A DNA stretch of 17,632 bases. Origin: Deltaproteobacteria bacterium RIFCSPLOWO2_12_FULL_60_16 (GTDB taxonomy: Bacteria; Desulfobacterota; Binatia; UBA9968). Every line of letters starts with the position of its first letter. The stretch's first letter is position 1. This document shows positions 9,204 through 16,341 of the stretch, one piece after another. Made by a program: the position numbers and the translations under genes. The stretch lies in assembly GCA_001798565.1 (NCBI GenBank), contig MGSR01000182.1, positions 1 to 17,632 on the forward strand, read 5' to 3'. The notes under the pieces are model-generated. The model made no database searches and was not told the DNA's origin. It worked only from the letters and a program-made list of their open reading frames with translations.

Positions 9204-10178
9204 ATGGACGCTGCTAAGATTCTAAAGCGCGCCCGAGACGTGCTCGATATCGAGGCCCAGGGGATTCTTTCGCTAATCGACCGTCTCGACGAGCACTTTG
9301 TTCGCGCGGTGGATCTGCTCTTGAACTGTAAGGGAAAAGTCGTGGTCACCGGGCTGGGAAAATCGGGGCTGATCGGCCGGAAGATCGCCGCCACATTGTC
9401 GAGCACGGGGACCCCTTCTCTCTTCCTCCATGCCAGCGAAGGCATCCATGGCGATCTCGGAATAATTATGAAAGGCGACGTCGTCCTGGCCGTCTCCAAC
9501 AGCGGGGAGACCGATGAGCTCTTGAAGATCCTTTCCATTATTAGACGGCTAGGCCTCAAGATCATCGTGATGACCGGCAACCCCAGCTCGAGCCTGTCGC
9601 GCGCGGCGGATGTAATCTTAAACGCGGCGGTCAAAGAGGAGGCCTGCCCGATGGGCCTCTCGCCCACGGCCAGCACAACTGCGGCCCTCGCCATGGGAGA
9701 CGCCCTGGCGGTCGTCCTGCTGGAGAAAAAGGGATTTAAGGAAGAGGACTTTGCGCTGCGCCATCCGGGCGGAACTTTGGGACGCAAGCTTCTTCTAAGG
9801 GTGGAGGATGTGATGCATCGGGACAAAGAGCTGCCTCTGGTTCATGAGGGTACCCTGATGAAAGAGACTCTTCTCGAAATCACCTCCAAGCGCCTTGGGG
9901 TGACAGGAGTGGTCGATGGGAAAGGCGGGCTGGTCGGAGTGATCACCGATGGAGACTTGAGAAGGGGGCTGGAGAGCAAGGGAGACATCTTCCGCCTCAA
10001 GGCACAGGAGCTGATGAGCCGTAATCCCAAGACCATACCCGCCGATGCCCTCGCCGCCCGAGCCGTCGCCATCATGGAGCAGCACTCGATTACCTCGCTG
10101 TTTATTCTCAAGAATGGAAACCGCAAGCCTGTGGGGATCGTGCACCTGCACGATCTCCTGAAGGCCGGCGTCGTTTAA
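9204..10178 (+). CDS. kdsD: arabinose-5-phosphate isomerase (SIS + two CBS domains)
   Basis: This 324-residue enzyme interconverts ribulose-5-phosphate and arabinose-5-phosphate, the first committed step to Kdo. The SIS domain (about 35-170) has VTGLGKSG (48-55), SNSGETDE (98-105), EEACPMGLSPTASTT and LRHPGGTLGRKL. K53, E102, E146 and H187 match the catalytic set known for E. coli KdsD. Two CBS modules follow (about 203-260 and 270-322), which in the family are regulatory. Its start codon touches the stop codon of kdsA, and kdsC begins ten bases after its end, so the three Kdo genes are translated as a block. Confidence 0.95.
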   Translation: MDAAKILKRARDVLDIEAQGILSLIDRLDEHFVRAVDLLLNCKGKVVVTGLGKSGLIGRKIAATLSSTGTPSLFLHASEGIHGDLGIIMKGDVVLAVSNSGETDELLKILSIIRRLGLKIIVMTGNPSSSLSRAADVILNAAVKEEACPMGLSPTASTTAALAMGDALAVVLLEKKGFKEEDFALRHPGGTLGRKLLLRVEDVMHRDKELPLVHEGTLMKETLLEITSKRLGVTGVVDGKGGLVGVITDGDLRRGLESKGDIFRLKAQELMSRNPKTIPADALAARAVAIMEQHSITSLFILKNGNRKPVGIVHLHDLLKAGVV

Positions 10179-10188
10179 GACCTCTTCC

Positions 10189-10728
10189 GTGAAACGCATC
10201 CCGCCCTCCCTCCGGAAAAAAGCAGCGAAGATCAAACTCCTATTGCTCGACGTCGACGGCGTGCTGACCGACGGCGGCATCGTCATGGACAACCGGGGAG
10301 AGGAAATCAAACGCTTCGACGTCCGTGACGGCCACGGCATCCGCCTGCTGCTGCGCGCCGGCGTTCAGGTCGCGCTCATCACTGGAAGAAAGTCCAGGGT
10401 CGTCAGCCACCGCGCCAGGGACCTGGGTATCCGCATGGTCTATCAGCGGGCCTACGACAAGCTCGAAGTCTACGAGCAAATCAAGCATAAGAGCCGGCTC
10501 GCGGACGAGGAGATCGCCTATGTGGGGGATGACATCGTGGATCTTCCGGTCCTCAGAAGGGCAGGCCTCGCCATGACGGTCAGGGACTGCTGGGCGCCGC
10601 TCAAAAATCGAGTGGATTACATTTCCGCCGGTAAAGGCGGACACGGCGCGGTCCGGGAGATCGTCGAGCTCCTCCTCAAGGCCCAGGGCAGATGGGAAGA
10701 GGTCAGCCGCAAATACTACCGCAATTGA
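10189..10728 (+). CDS. kdsC: Kdo-8-phosphate phosphatase
   Basis: This 179-residue HAD-family phosphatase of the C0 type without a cap domain removes phosphate from Kdo-8-phosphate; family members work as tetramers. The nucleophile motif LLLDVDGVLTDGG has D21 and D23, ALITGRKS is the second motif with its Thr, and YVGDDIVDLPVL carries the acidic metal ligands. The start is GTG; no Shine-Dalgarno sequence is visible, and no later start would keep the nucleophile, so GTG is required. It completes the pathway between kdsD and kdsB. A 110-bp gap with a candidate promoter separates it from lptC. Confidence 0.94.
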   Translation: MKRIPPSLRKKAAKIKLLLLDVDGVLTDGGIVMDNRGEEIKRFDVRDGHGIRLLLRAGVQVALITGRKSRVVSHRARDLGIRMVYQRAYDKLEVYEQIKHKSRLADEEIAYVGDDIVDLPVLRRAGLAMTVRDCWAPLKNRVDYISAGKGGHGAVREIVELLLKAQGRWEEVSRKYYRN

Positions 10729-10788
10729 TCTCTTCCCGGGCGCCTGTCCAACCCTTCCCTACTTAAAGCAAGATTCGTGCCTAACTCC

Positions 10789-10817
10789 TTTACAGCCTGT
10801 TTGAAAGGTGGTATTTT
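10789..10817 (+). promoter_or_regulatory. candidate internal promoter before lptC
   Basis: TTTACA at 10789-10794 matches the -35 consensus in five of six positions. TATTTT at 10812-10817 follows after 17 bases and matches the -10 box in four of six. Transcription would start near 10824, giving a leader of about 15 bases. The pair lies in the longest gap inside the first half of the operon. Separate promoters in the kdsC-lptCAB region are known from E. coli, which makes the position plausible. Confidence 0.45.
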
Positions 10818-10838
10818 CGCGCTGGATTCAGGCTTGTT

Positions 10839-11477
10839 ATGAGGCGAAAAACCTTCGGGACCATCCTTCTTATCGGCATCTTTGCCTCTCTGGGCGGGGT
10901 GGCCTACAAAGTGACCGAGAACTATTGGCTGATGAAGAGCCGGGAAATAAGAAAAAACCCGGCCAAGGCCTTGGATTATCTCCCTGAGGCGGCGCTCCGG
11001 ATCAAGGATTTCCGCCGCGCCAAGTTCGAGGGGGGGAAAAAGGTCTGGGAACTTTTCGGTGAGGAGGCGCGCTATCTCAAGGCCGAAAAACAGCTGCTCA
11101 TCAAGAAGCCGCGCATGATCCTATATCAAAAAGACGGCTCCACTGTGGAGTCGACGGCAAACGCCGGCCAAATGTGGCTCGCCGGCGAAGACGGTGAGAT
11201 GGAGCGGGCCCAGCTCTCGGGCGAGGTCCAGGTCCAGTACCGGGGATACGTTCTGAGCACCGATGAAATCCACTATCTCAAGGGCAAGAACCAAGTGGTC
11301 CTGCCGGGAAAAGTGGCGGTGAAGAGCGACGGTATGGAGCTCGAGGGGGTGGGAATGGAGATCGCCCTGGACGACGAGAAGATGAGATTGCTCCACAAAG
11401 TAAGGACCAGGATAGAGCCGCAAAAGCTGGAGAAGCGAAAGGCGCGAACCGATGGACAGAAGAAGAGCAAGCTATAG
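10839..11477 (+). CDS. lptC: LPS export protein LptC, membrane-anchored
   Basis: This 212-residue bitopic protein sits in the inner membrane and passes LPS from LptBFG to LptA. The N-terminal anchor is TFGTILLIGIFASLGGVAY (5-23). The rest is periplasmic and reads as the beta-jellyroll of the LptC family (former DUF1239), with IKDFRRAKFEG...WELFGEEARY, repeated YLKAEKQLLIKKPRMILY-like strands and ADEI-type turns. The ATG has little visible ribosome-binding sequence. The 3' end overlaps lptA by 26 bases, and with lptA and lptB directly behind, the assignment is secure even though LptC sequences diverge strongly. Confidence 0.88.
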   Translation: MRRKTFGTILLIGIFASLGGVAYKVTENYWLMKSREIRKNPAKALDYLPEAALRIKDFRRAKFEGGKKVWELFGEEARYLKAEKQLLIKKPRMILYQKDGSTVESTANAGQMWLAGEDGEMERAQLSGEVQVQYRGYVLSTDEIHYLKGKNQVVLPGKVAVKSDGMELEGVGMEIALDDEKMRLLHKVRTRIEPQKLEKRKARTDGQKKSKL

Positions 11478-12057
11478 CTTATCGCGCCGGTGGCATGCGT
11501 GGTGCGTCCTGGCCTGCCTGGCAACCCTTTTTCCTTCCGGCGCGTGGGCGGCAGAGGCCGGCCGGAAAGCGAACCAGGAGCCCAAGAAAAAGTCTGGAGG
11601 AACCGCCTTTCAGGCGAGCAGAAAAGACCCCATCTTTATCACTTCCAACTGGATGGAGGCGGACCGCAAGAAAAACACCATCACCTACAAAGGCCAGGTC
11701 GTCGCCGTTCAGGCGGATATGACGATGAGAAGCGAGACCCTGACCGCCTATTACGATCCGGCGATGAAGCAGCTCAAAGAGGCGATCGCCGAGGGCAAGG
11801 TGCAAGTGGTCCAAGGAGACAAAAACGCCCGGGGAGCCAAAGCGATCTTCAACGGCAAGACCAAGACCGTGACGCTTACGGGCAGCCCCGTGGTGCGCCA
11901 GGGAAACAGCGAGGTTTCCGGCAGCCGCATCACCTTTTTCATCGAAGAGGACCGCGCCGTGGTGGAGGGAGGCAACGAGCGGGTCAAGGCCATCATCTTT
12001 CCCGAGGAGTTCCAGGACCGGGAAAAAGGGGCGGGGGGTCCGGGCAAAGGGCGATGA
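11452..12057 (+). CDS. lptA: periplasmic LPS bridge protein LptA
   Basis: This 201-residue protein of the OstA/LptA family polymerises into the beta-jellyroll filament that carries LPS across the periplasm. A signal peptide is clear: a basic start MDRRR, hydrophobic core WCVLACLATLF and a probable cleavage after GAWA (about residue 34). The mature part has the OstA pattern, ITSNWMEADRKKNTITYKGQV, then YYDPAMKQL, GDKNARGAKAIF and KTVTLTGSPVV. The start overlaps the lptC end by 26 bases in another frame, and the TGA stop overlaps the lptB ATG (ATGA), indicating translational coupling. Confidence 0.92.
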   Translation: MDRRRASYSLSRRWHAWCVLACLATLFPSGAWAAEAGRKANQEPKKKSGGTAFQASRKDPIFITSNWMEADRKKNTITYKGQVVAVQADMTMRSETLTAYYDPAMKQLKEAIAEGKVQVVQGDKNARGAKAIFNGKTKTVTLTGSPVVRQGNSEVSGSRITFFIEEDRAVVEGGNERVKAIIFPEEFQDREKGAGGPGKGR

Positions 12058-12776
12058 GCGTTCTGAAAGCCGAAGAGGTGACAAAGTCCTATAATGGTCG
12101 CCGCGTGGTCCATGGAGTCAATCTGGAAGTCCAAGGAGGCGAAGTGGTCGGGCTCCTCGGTCCCAACGGGGCTGGAAAGACCACGACGTTTCATATGATG
12201 GTGGGGCTCGTGCGTCCGGATCACGGACAGGTATTTTTGAACGGCGAGGACCTGACCCAGGCGCCGATCTATCAGCGGGCGCGCGCCGGGATCAGCTATC
12301 TGCCTCAGGAGTCTTCCGTCTTCCGCCGCCTTACCGTGGAGGAGAATCTTCTGGCGATCATGGAGACATTGGACATCAGCGAGGAGGAGCAGAAAGAGCG
12401 CTGCAAGGGATTGTTGCGCATGCTCGGGATCTCCCAGCTCGCCAGGAATAAGGCCTATACCCTCTCGGGCGGGGAGCGCCGCAGGGTGGAGATTGCCCGC
12501 GCCCTGGTACTCTCGCCGTTCTTTGTTCTTCTCGATGAGCCTTTTACCGGAGTGGATCCGATCGCGGTCGCGGAAATCCAAAAAATCATCCGCAAGCTCA
12601 CGACCAGCGGCATCGGGCTTCTCATCACGGACCACAACGTGCGCGAGACTCTGGGAATCTGCGATCGGGCATACATCCTGAACGAAGGGCTGGTCCTGGA
12701 AGAAGGGACGCCCCACAGCATTGCGGCCAGCCCGAAAGTGCGCAAGGTCTATCTCGGCGAAGGCTTTAAGATGTAG
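12054..12776 (+). CDS. lptB: LPS export ABC transporter ATPase LptB
   Basis: This 240-residue protein is the cytoplasmic motor that, with LptF and LptG (not in the window), extracts LPS from the inner membrane. It shows Walker A GPNGAGKTT (36-44), Q-loop PQE (84-86), LSGGERRR (137-144), Walker B with LLDEP (159-163, E162 catalytic) and the H-loop in LLITDHNVRET. Short ABC proteins with RRLTVEENL and GISYLPQE are typical LptB. The start at 12054 overlaps the lptA stop in ATGA. The open frame extends upstream to 11490, but that part lies over lptA in another frame, is arginine/glycine-rich and unrelated to the family, so it is excluded. Confidence 0.97.
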   Translation: MSVLKAEEVTKSYNGRRVVHGVNLEVQGGEVVGLLGPNGAGKTTTFHMMVGLVRPDHGQVFLNGEDLTQAPIYQRARAGISYLPQESSVFRRLTVEENLLAIMETLDISEEEQKERCKGLLRMLGISQLARNKAYTLSGGERRRVEIARALVLSPFFVLLDEPFTGVDPIAVAEIQKIIRKLTTSGIGLLITDHNVRETLGICDRAYILNEGLVLEEGTPHSIAASPKVRKVYLGEGFKM

Positions 12777-12778
12777 CC

Positions 12779-14251
12779 ATGGCACTGGAGATCCGACAGG
12801 TACAAAGGCTCGCCCAGCAGCTGGTCATGACGCCCCAGCTGCAGCAGGCGATCAAGCTGCTGCAGCTCTCGCGCGTCGAGCTGGAGGAGCTCATCTCCCA
12901 GGAGCTGCAGGAGAATCCGACTCTGGAGGAGGGCCCGCCGGAAGAGAAGGAGGGAGGTCAGGAGACCGCGGTGGCCGGCGAGGCGGAGATCTCGGAGACG
13001 GCCTTGCCGGAGGTCAAGCGCGAGCTTTCGACCGCGGATAAGATCGGCACCCTGGACTGGCAAGAGTACATCGATACCCATTCCAATTCCGTCCACGGCT
13101 CGCTCACCGCGGAGGCCTCCCGCGACGACGATGACGGGCCTCCTTCCTGGGAAAACACTCTGACCAAGAAGACCTCCCTCGAAGACCATCTGGTCTGGCA
13201 ACTGCGCATGTCGCGGCTCACCGAGCGCGAGGAGGCTATCGGCTCCTATATGATCGGCAACCTCGACGAGCACGGCTACCTCGGCATTTCCCTGGAAGAG
13301 GTCTGCCAGGCGACGGAGGCCGCGGCCGAAGAGACGGAACGGGTGCTGAAGCAAATTCAGTTTTTCGATCCCGTCGGGGTTGCCGCGCGCGATCTCAGGG
13401 AGTGCCTCCTGGTTCAGCTGGAAAATCTCGGCCTCGGCGACAGCCTGGCGGCGCGCATCGTCTCGGCCCATCTGCACCAGTTGGAGAACAAGCGCTATGA
13501 CCGGCTGGCGCGGGATCTCGGCGTCTCGGTAGAGGATATCGTCGACGCCGCTCACCTGATCGCCTCGCTGGAGCCGCGCCCGGCGCGCGGCTTCGAAGAA
13601 GAGGAGATCCGTACGATCATTCCAGACGTATCGGTGGAGAAGATCACCGGGGAATATGTGGTTTTTCTGAACGACGAGGGGATTCCCCGTCTGCGCGTGA
13701 GCTCGCTGTACCGCCGTCTCGCCGGGCAGGAGGGCGAGGAGGAGGCGAGCGCCAGGCAGTACCTGCAGGAAAAGGTGCGGGCGGCAACCTGGCTGATCAA
13801 GAGCATCCAGCAGCGGCAACAGACCCTCTACCGGGTAACCCAGAGCATCTTCAAGTTCCAGAGAGATTTTCTCGACCTTGGGGTGCGCCATTTAAAGCCG
13901 ATGGTGCTCAAGGACGTGGCCGAAGACATCGGCATGCACGAGTCGACGGTGAGCCGGGCCACCGCCAACAAATACGTTCACACCCCGCAGGGGCTCTTCG
14001 AGCTCAAATATTTTTTTCAAAGCGGTCTCAAGTCGGGGAACGGCGAAGACGTGGCCTCCGAGAGCGTCAAGGACAAGATCCGGAGCATCATCTCGACTGA
14101 GGATCCCAAAAGGCCCCACAGCGACCAGTACATTGCCGGGCTCCTCAGCCAGGAGTCCATCGACATCGCCCGGCGCACCGTGGCCAAGTACCGCGAGGCC
14201 ATGGGAATCCTCCCCTCTTCCAAGAGGCGACAACCCTATTCCAGGAAATAG
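12779..14251 (+). CDS. rpoN: RNA polymerase sigma-54 factor
   Basis: This 490-residue factor directs RNA polymerase to -24/-12 promoters and needs enhancer-binding ATPases to open them. Region I is the Gln/Leu-rich start, QQLVMTPQLQQAIKLLQL (13-30), through ENPTLEE. An acidic region II follows, then the core-binding domain (about 125-320), a helix-turn-helix (KDVAEDIGMHESTVSRAT, about 378-395) and the diagnostic RpoN box ARRTVAKYRE at 464-473. It starts three bases after the lptB stop codon. Position between lptB and hpf is the classic rpoN context. I did not see a convincing -24/-12 promoter in the window. Confidence 0.97.
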   Translation: MALEIRQVQRLAQQLVMTPQLQQAIKLLQLSRVELEELISQELQENPTLEEGPPEEKEGGQETAVAGEAEISETALPEVKRELSTADKIGTLDWQEYIDTHSNSVHGSLTAEASRDDDDGPPSWENTLTKKTSLEDHLVWQLRMSRLTEREEAIGSYMIGNLDEHGYLGISLEEVCQATEAAAEETERVLKQIQFFDPVGVAARDLRECLLVQLENLGLGDSLAARIVSAHLHQLENKRYDRLARDLGVSVEDIVDAAHLIASLEPRPARGFEEEEIRTIIPDVSVEKITGEYVVFLNDEGIPRLRVSSLYRRLAGQEGEEEASARQYLQEKVRAATWLIKSIQQRQQTLYRVTQSIFKFQRDFLDLGVRHLKPMVLKDVAEDIGMHESTVSRATANKYVHTPQGLFELKYFFQSGLKSGNGEDVASESVKDKIRSIISTEDPKRPHSDQYIAGLLSQESIDIARRTVAKYREAMGILPSSKRRQPYSRK

Positions 14252-14274
14252 CGAGCGGCAACGGGAGGACAGCC

Positions 14275-14592
14275 ATGGCAGACGTGAAAGTTTCCGTGAC
14301 CTTCCGTCACACCCAACCGACCGCACCTCTCAAGCAGTACGCCGAAGAGAAGGTGCATAAAATCGGCAAGTACTTCTATAGTCCGCTGGATGCCCACGTG
14401 GTGCTGTCCGTAGACTCCAGGGACCGACAGGTCGCGGAGGTGACGCTGCAGGCGCGTCGGCTGACCATCCATGGACGGGAAGAAACGGCGGATCTCTACT
14501 CGGCCATAGACCTGGTCATGGACAAGGTGGAGCAGCAGGTGAGGAAGCACAAGACCAAGGCCAGGCTGCGGCGAAGAAAGGTGAAGGATTGA
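14275..14592 (+). CDS. hpf: ribosome hibernation promoting factor, short form
   Basis: This 105-residue protein of the HPF/RaiA (former sigma-54 modulation) family binds the 30S subunit at the tRNA and mRNA sites and favours inactive 70S or 100S particles. It contains only the S30AE domain, with VTFRHTQPTAPLKQYAEEKVHKIGKYF (9-35), ADLYSAIDLVMDKVEQQVRKHK and a basic tail RLRRRKVKD. It lacks the C-terminal dimerisation domain of long HPF, so it is the gamma-proteobacterial-like short type. GGGAGGA stands eight to nine bases before the ATG. Its stop codon overlaps the TTG of ptsN. Confidence 0.92.
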   Translation: MADVKVSVTFRHTQPTAPLKQYAEEKVHKIGKYFYSPLDAHVVLSVDSRDRQVAEVTLQARRLTIHGREETADLYSAIDLVMDKVEQQVRKHKTKARLRRRKVKD

Positions 14593-15050
14593 AGATCGCG
14601 GATTTGTTGACTGCTTCGAGGATCATCCCCAGCCTCAAGGCCGCGGACAAAAAGGGCGCCCTCAAGGAGATGGCGGATTGGATGGCGCGGGAGGATCCGG
14701 CCCTGGACGCCCGGCGGCTGTTCGACACCCTGCTCGAGAGGGAAAAGATCAGCACCACCGCGATCGGCGAGGGGGTGGCGATTCCCCACGGCAAGGCGCC
14801 CGGGGTGAAACAGGTGCGCGGGCTTCTGGCCCGAAGCTCGCAGGGGGTCGATTTCGATTCTCTCGACGGCGGCCTGACCCATCTCTTCTTCGTGCTGGTA
14901 GCGCCGGAAGACTCCGCCGCGGACCATTTGAAGGCCCTGGCAAGAATCTCCCGCCTGCTCAAAGATAGCGACTTTCGGCTCCGGCTCATGAAGGAAAAAA
15001 GCGGCGCAGAGATTTTCGCAGTCATCAAAGAGGAGGACGGAAAGTTCTAA
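14589..15050 (+). CDS. ptsN: nitrogen PTS EIIA component
   Basis: This 153-residue protein is of the EIIA-Fru/Ntr fold and is phosphorylated through HPr-type carriers; it acts as a regulator rather than a sugar transporter. The phosphorylated histidine is H67 in TAIGEGVAIPHGK (57-69). The N-terminus MKIADLLTASRIIPSLKA fits PtsN. The start is TTG, overlapping the TGA of hpf (TTGA), with AAGGTGA just upstream, so translation is probably coupled to hpf. In comparable operons the next gene is often hprK; here it is rapZ after a 70-bp gap with a repeat. Confidence 0.93.
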   Translation: MKIADLLTASRIIPSLKAADKKGALKEMADWMAREDPALDARRLFDTLLEREKISTTAIGEGVAIPHGKAPGVKQVRGLLARSSQGVDFDSLDGGLTHLFFVLVAPEDSAADHLKALARISRLLKDSDFRLRLMKEKSGAEIFAVIKEEDGKF

Positions 15051-15057
15051 AGGAGCT

Positions 15058-15104
15058 CTCAGCGGTCAGCGGTCAGCCGGACAGAATCTGAGCTGATAGC
15101 TGAG
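15058..15104. repeat. imperfect inverted repeat between ptsN and rapZ
   Basis: CTCAGCGGTCAGC at 15058-15070 pairs with GCTGATAGCTGAG at 15092-15104 over 13 positions, with one mismatch and one G-U pair. AGCGGTCAGC is itself duplicated (15061-15070 and 15068-15077). Such AGC(GG/TA)TCAGC units recur between genes in various environmental genomes, but dispersal can only be shown with more sequence. It has no T-run, so it is not a standard terminator. It sits between a strong AAGGAG (15050-15055) and the rapZ start. Confidence 0.6.
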
Positions 15105-15120
15105 CGCTTCTTTGCTATTT

Positions 15121-15987
15121 ATGGCTGACGGCCTAGACATTATCGTGGTCACCGGACTTTCCGGTTCCGGCAAGAGCGTCGTGATCCGTGCGCTCGAGGA
15201 CAGCGGCTTTTTCTGCATCGACAATCTGCCGGTGGCCCTGATTCCCAAGTTCATCGACCTGTGCCAGGGCTACCGGGAGGAGGTCAAGCGGATCGCTTTG
15301 GGAATCGATCTCCGGGAGGGACTTTTCCTGCAATCCTGGCCGGAGGTCCTGGCCGAGTTGCGCGCGGCGCGCCATCGGGTCGAGGTGCTTTTTCTGGATG
15401 CGGCCGACGAAGTGCTCCTGCGCCGCTTCAGCGAAACGCGCCGCCCCCACCCGCTGGCGGGCGAGGGCTCGACCGAAGAGGGAATCTCCCGGGAGAGAAA
15501 GGCCCTGGAGGGCATGCGGGAGCTGGCCGACAGAGTCCTCGACACCAGCGACTTCAACGTCCACGAGCTCAAGAAAGAGGTCGAGAGGTATTACAGCGAG
15601 CAGCCGAGTCCGCGCAAGATGAGCCTCTTTCTCACCTCCTTCGGCTATAAGTACGGCGTCCCGCACGACGCCGACATGGTTTTGGACGTGCGCTTCCTCC
15701 CCAACCCGTTCTTCGTCGATGAGCTGAGAGGCAAGAGCGGCCTGGAAACCGAGGTGGAGCAATTCGTCCTCAAGCGCGAGGAGACCCATACCTTTCTGGA
15801 CCGGCTTTACTCCCTGCTGGAATTCGCCCTGCCTCAATACGAACGGGAGGGAAAGTCGAGCCTCACGCTGGCGCTCGGCTGCACCGGGGGAAAACACCGC
15901 TCCGTGGTCCTGGTCGAGGATCTGAAAAAGAGGCTCGACCAGGGGCGGTTTCGGATTCACGTGAAACACAGGGATATCGACAAGTAG
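15121..15987 (+). CDS. rapZ: RNase adapter protein / nucleotide-binding protein RapZ
   Basis: This protein of 288 residues belongs to the RapZ (YvcJ/YhbJ) family of P-loop proteins. In E. coli RapZ senses glucosamine-6-phosphate and guides RNase E to the sRNA GlmZ; whether that holds here is unknown. Walker A is GLSGSGKS (12-19), followed by FFCIDNLPV (30-38), GIDLREG, FLDAADEVLLRRFSETRRPHPL (91-112), SFGYKYGVPHDADMVLDVRFLPNPFF (173-198) and GCTGGKHRSV (253-262). ATG at 15121 is chosen by homology. A TTG at 15112 is also possible and would sit nine unpaired bases from the AGGAG at 15051-15055 if the intervening hairpin folds. The stop is five bases before the ptsH ATG. Confidence 0.94.
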   Translation: MADGLDIIVVTGLSGSGKSVVIRALEDSGFFCIDNLPVALIPKFIDLCQGYREEVKRIALGIDLREGLFLQSWPEVLAELRAARHRVEVLFLDAADEVLLRRFSETRRPHPLAGEGSTEEGISRERKALEGMRELADRVLDTSDFNVHELKKEVERYYSEQPSPRKMSLFLTSFGYKYGVPHDADMVLDVRFLPNPFFVDELRGKSGLETEVEQFVLKREETHTFLDRLYSLLEFALPQYEREGKSSLTLALGCTGGKHRSVVLVEDLKKRLDQGRFRIHVKHRDIDK

Positions 15988-15991
15988 ATGA

Positions 15992-16267
15992 ATGGCAAAA
16001 GCAGTTAGAAACCTCGAGATCAAGAACAAGCTCGGCCTCCATGCCCGAGCTGCCGCTCTTTTGGTCCAGACCGTAAACCGATTCTCCGCCGAGGTGAAAA
16101 TCTCCAAAGACGGCCAAGTCGTCGACGGCAGGAGCATCATGGGGGTGCTGACCCTGGCGGCCACGCGCGGGAGCCATATCCACGTGGAGGCGAAGGGGGA
16201 GGACGCCGAGGAGGCCGTGCGCGCCGTTGAGAAGCTGGTGGACAAAAAATTCCACGAGAGCGAGTGA
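15992..16267 (+). CDS. ptsH: phosphocarrier protein HPr
   Basis: This 91-residue HPr receives phosphate from enzyme I and donates it to EIIA proteins such as the PtsN encoded upstream. The active histidine is H17 in NKLGLHARAA (12-21). The regulatory serine site is kept: S48 in DGRSIMGVL, equivalent to Ser46, the target of HPr kinase/phosphorylase. The start lies five bases after rapZ; an ATG at 15988 in another frame closes after six codons. Neither enzyme I nor a mannose-type EIIA follows, although both often do in similar operons. Confidence 0.94.
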   Translation: MAKAVRNLEIKNKLGLHARAAALLVQTVNRFSAEVKISKDGQVVDGRSIMGVLTLAATRGSHIHVEAKGEDAEEAVRAVEKLVDKKFHESE

Positions 16268-16269
16268 TC

Positions 16270-16298
16270 TTGATTCCCTCTCCCTTATCCGATATACA
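16270..16298 (+). promoter_or_regulatory. candidate promoter of metK
   Basis: TTGATT at 16270-16275 and TATACA at 16293-16298 are separated by 17 bases and match the sigma-70 boxes in four of six positions each. The predicted leader of about 35 bases contains AGGAGG at 16328-16333, eight bases before the metK ATG. The 74-bp gap is too short, and lacks the conserved stems, for a SAM riboswitch. Confidence 0.4.
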
Positions 16299-16341
16299 AA
16301 AAAGATTCCGTTTTTCAGGTTTTGCCTAGGAGGTTTGTCGA

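Noticed and set aside
11490..12053. N-terminal extension of about 190 residues on LptB
   Set aside because: It overlaps lptA in another frame; LptB homology starts exactly at the ATG at 12054, giving the usual length of about 240 residues.
12749..13891. Long minus-strand frames opposite rpoN (and similar ones opposite pyrG, lptB and rapZ/ptsH)
   Set aside because: Leu/Arg/Gly/Asp-rich shadows of well-identified genes, without start signals or motifs.
16268..16341. SAM riboswitch before metK
   Set aside because: The gap is 74 bases, with no conserved stems or SAM-II-like core; a simple promoter and ribosome-binding site explain it.
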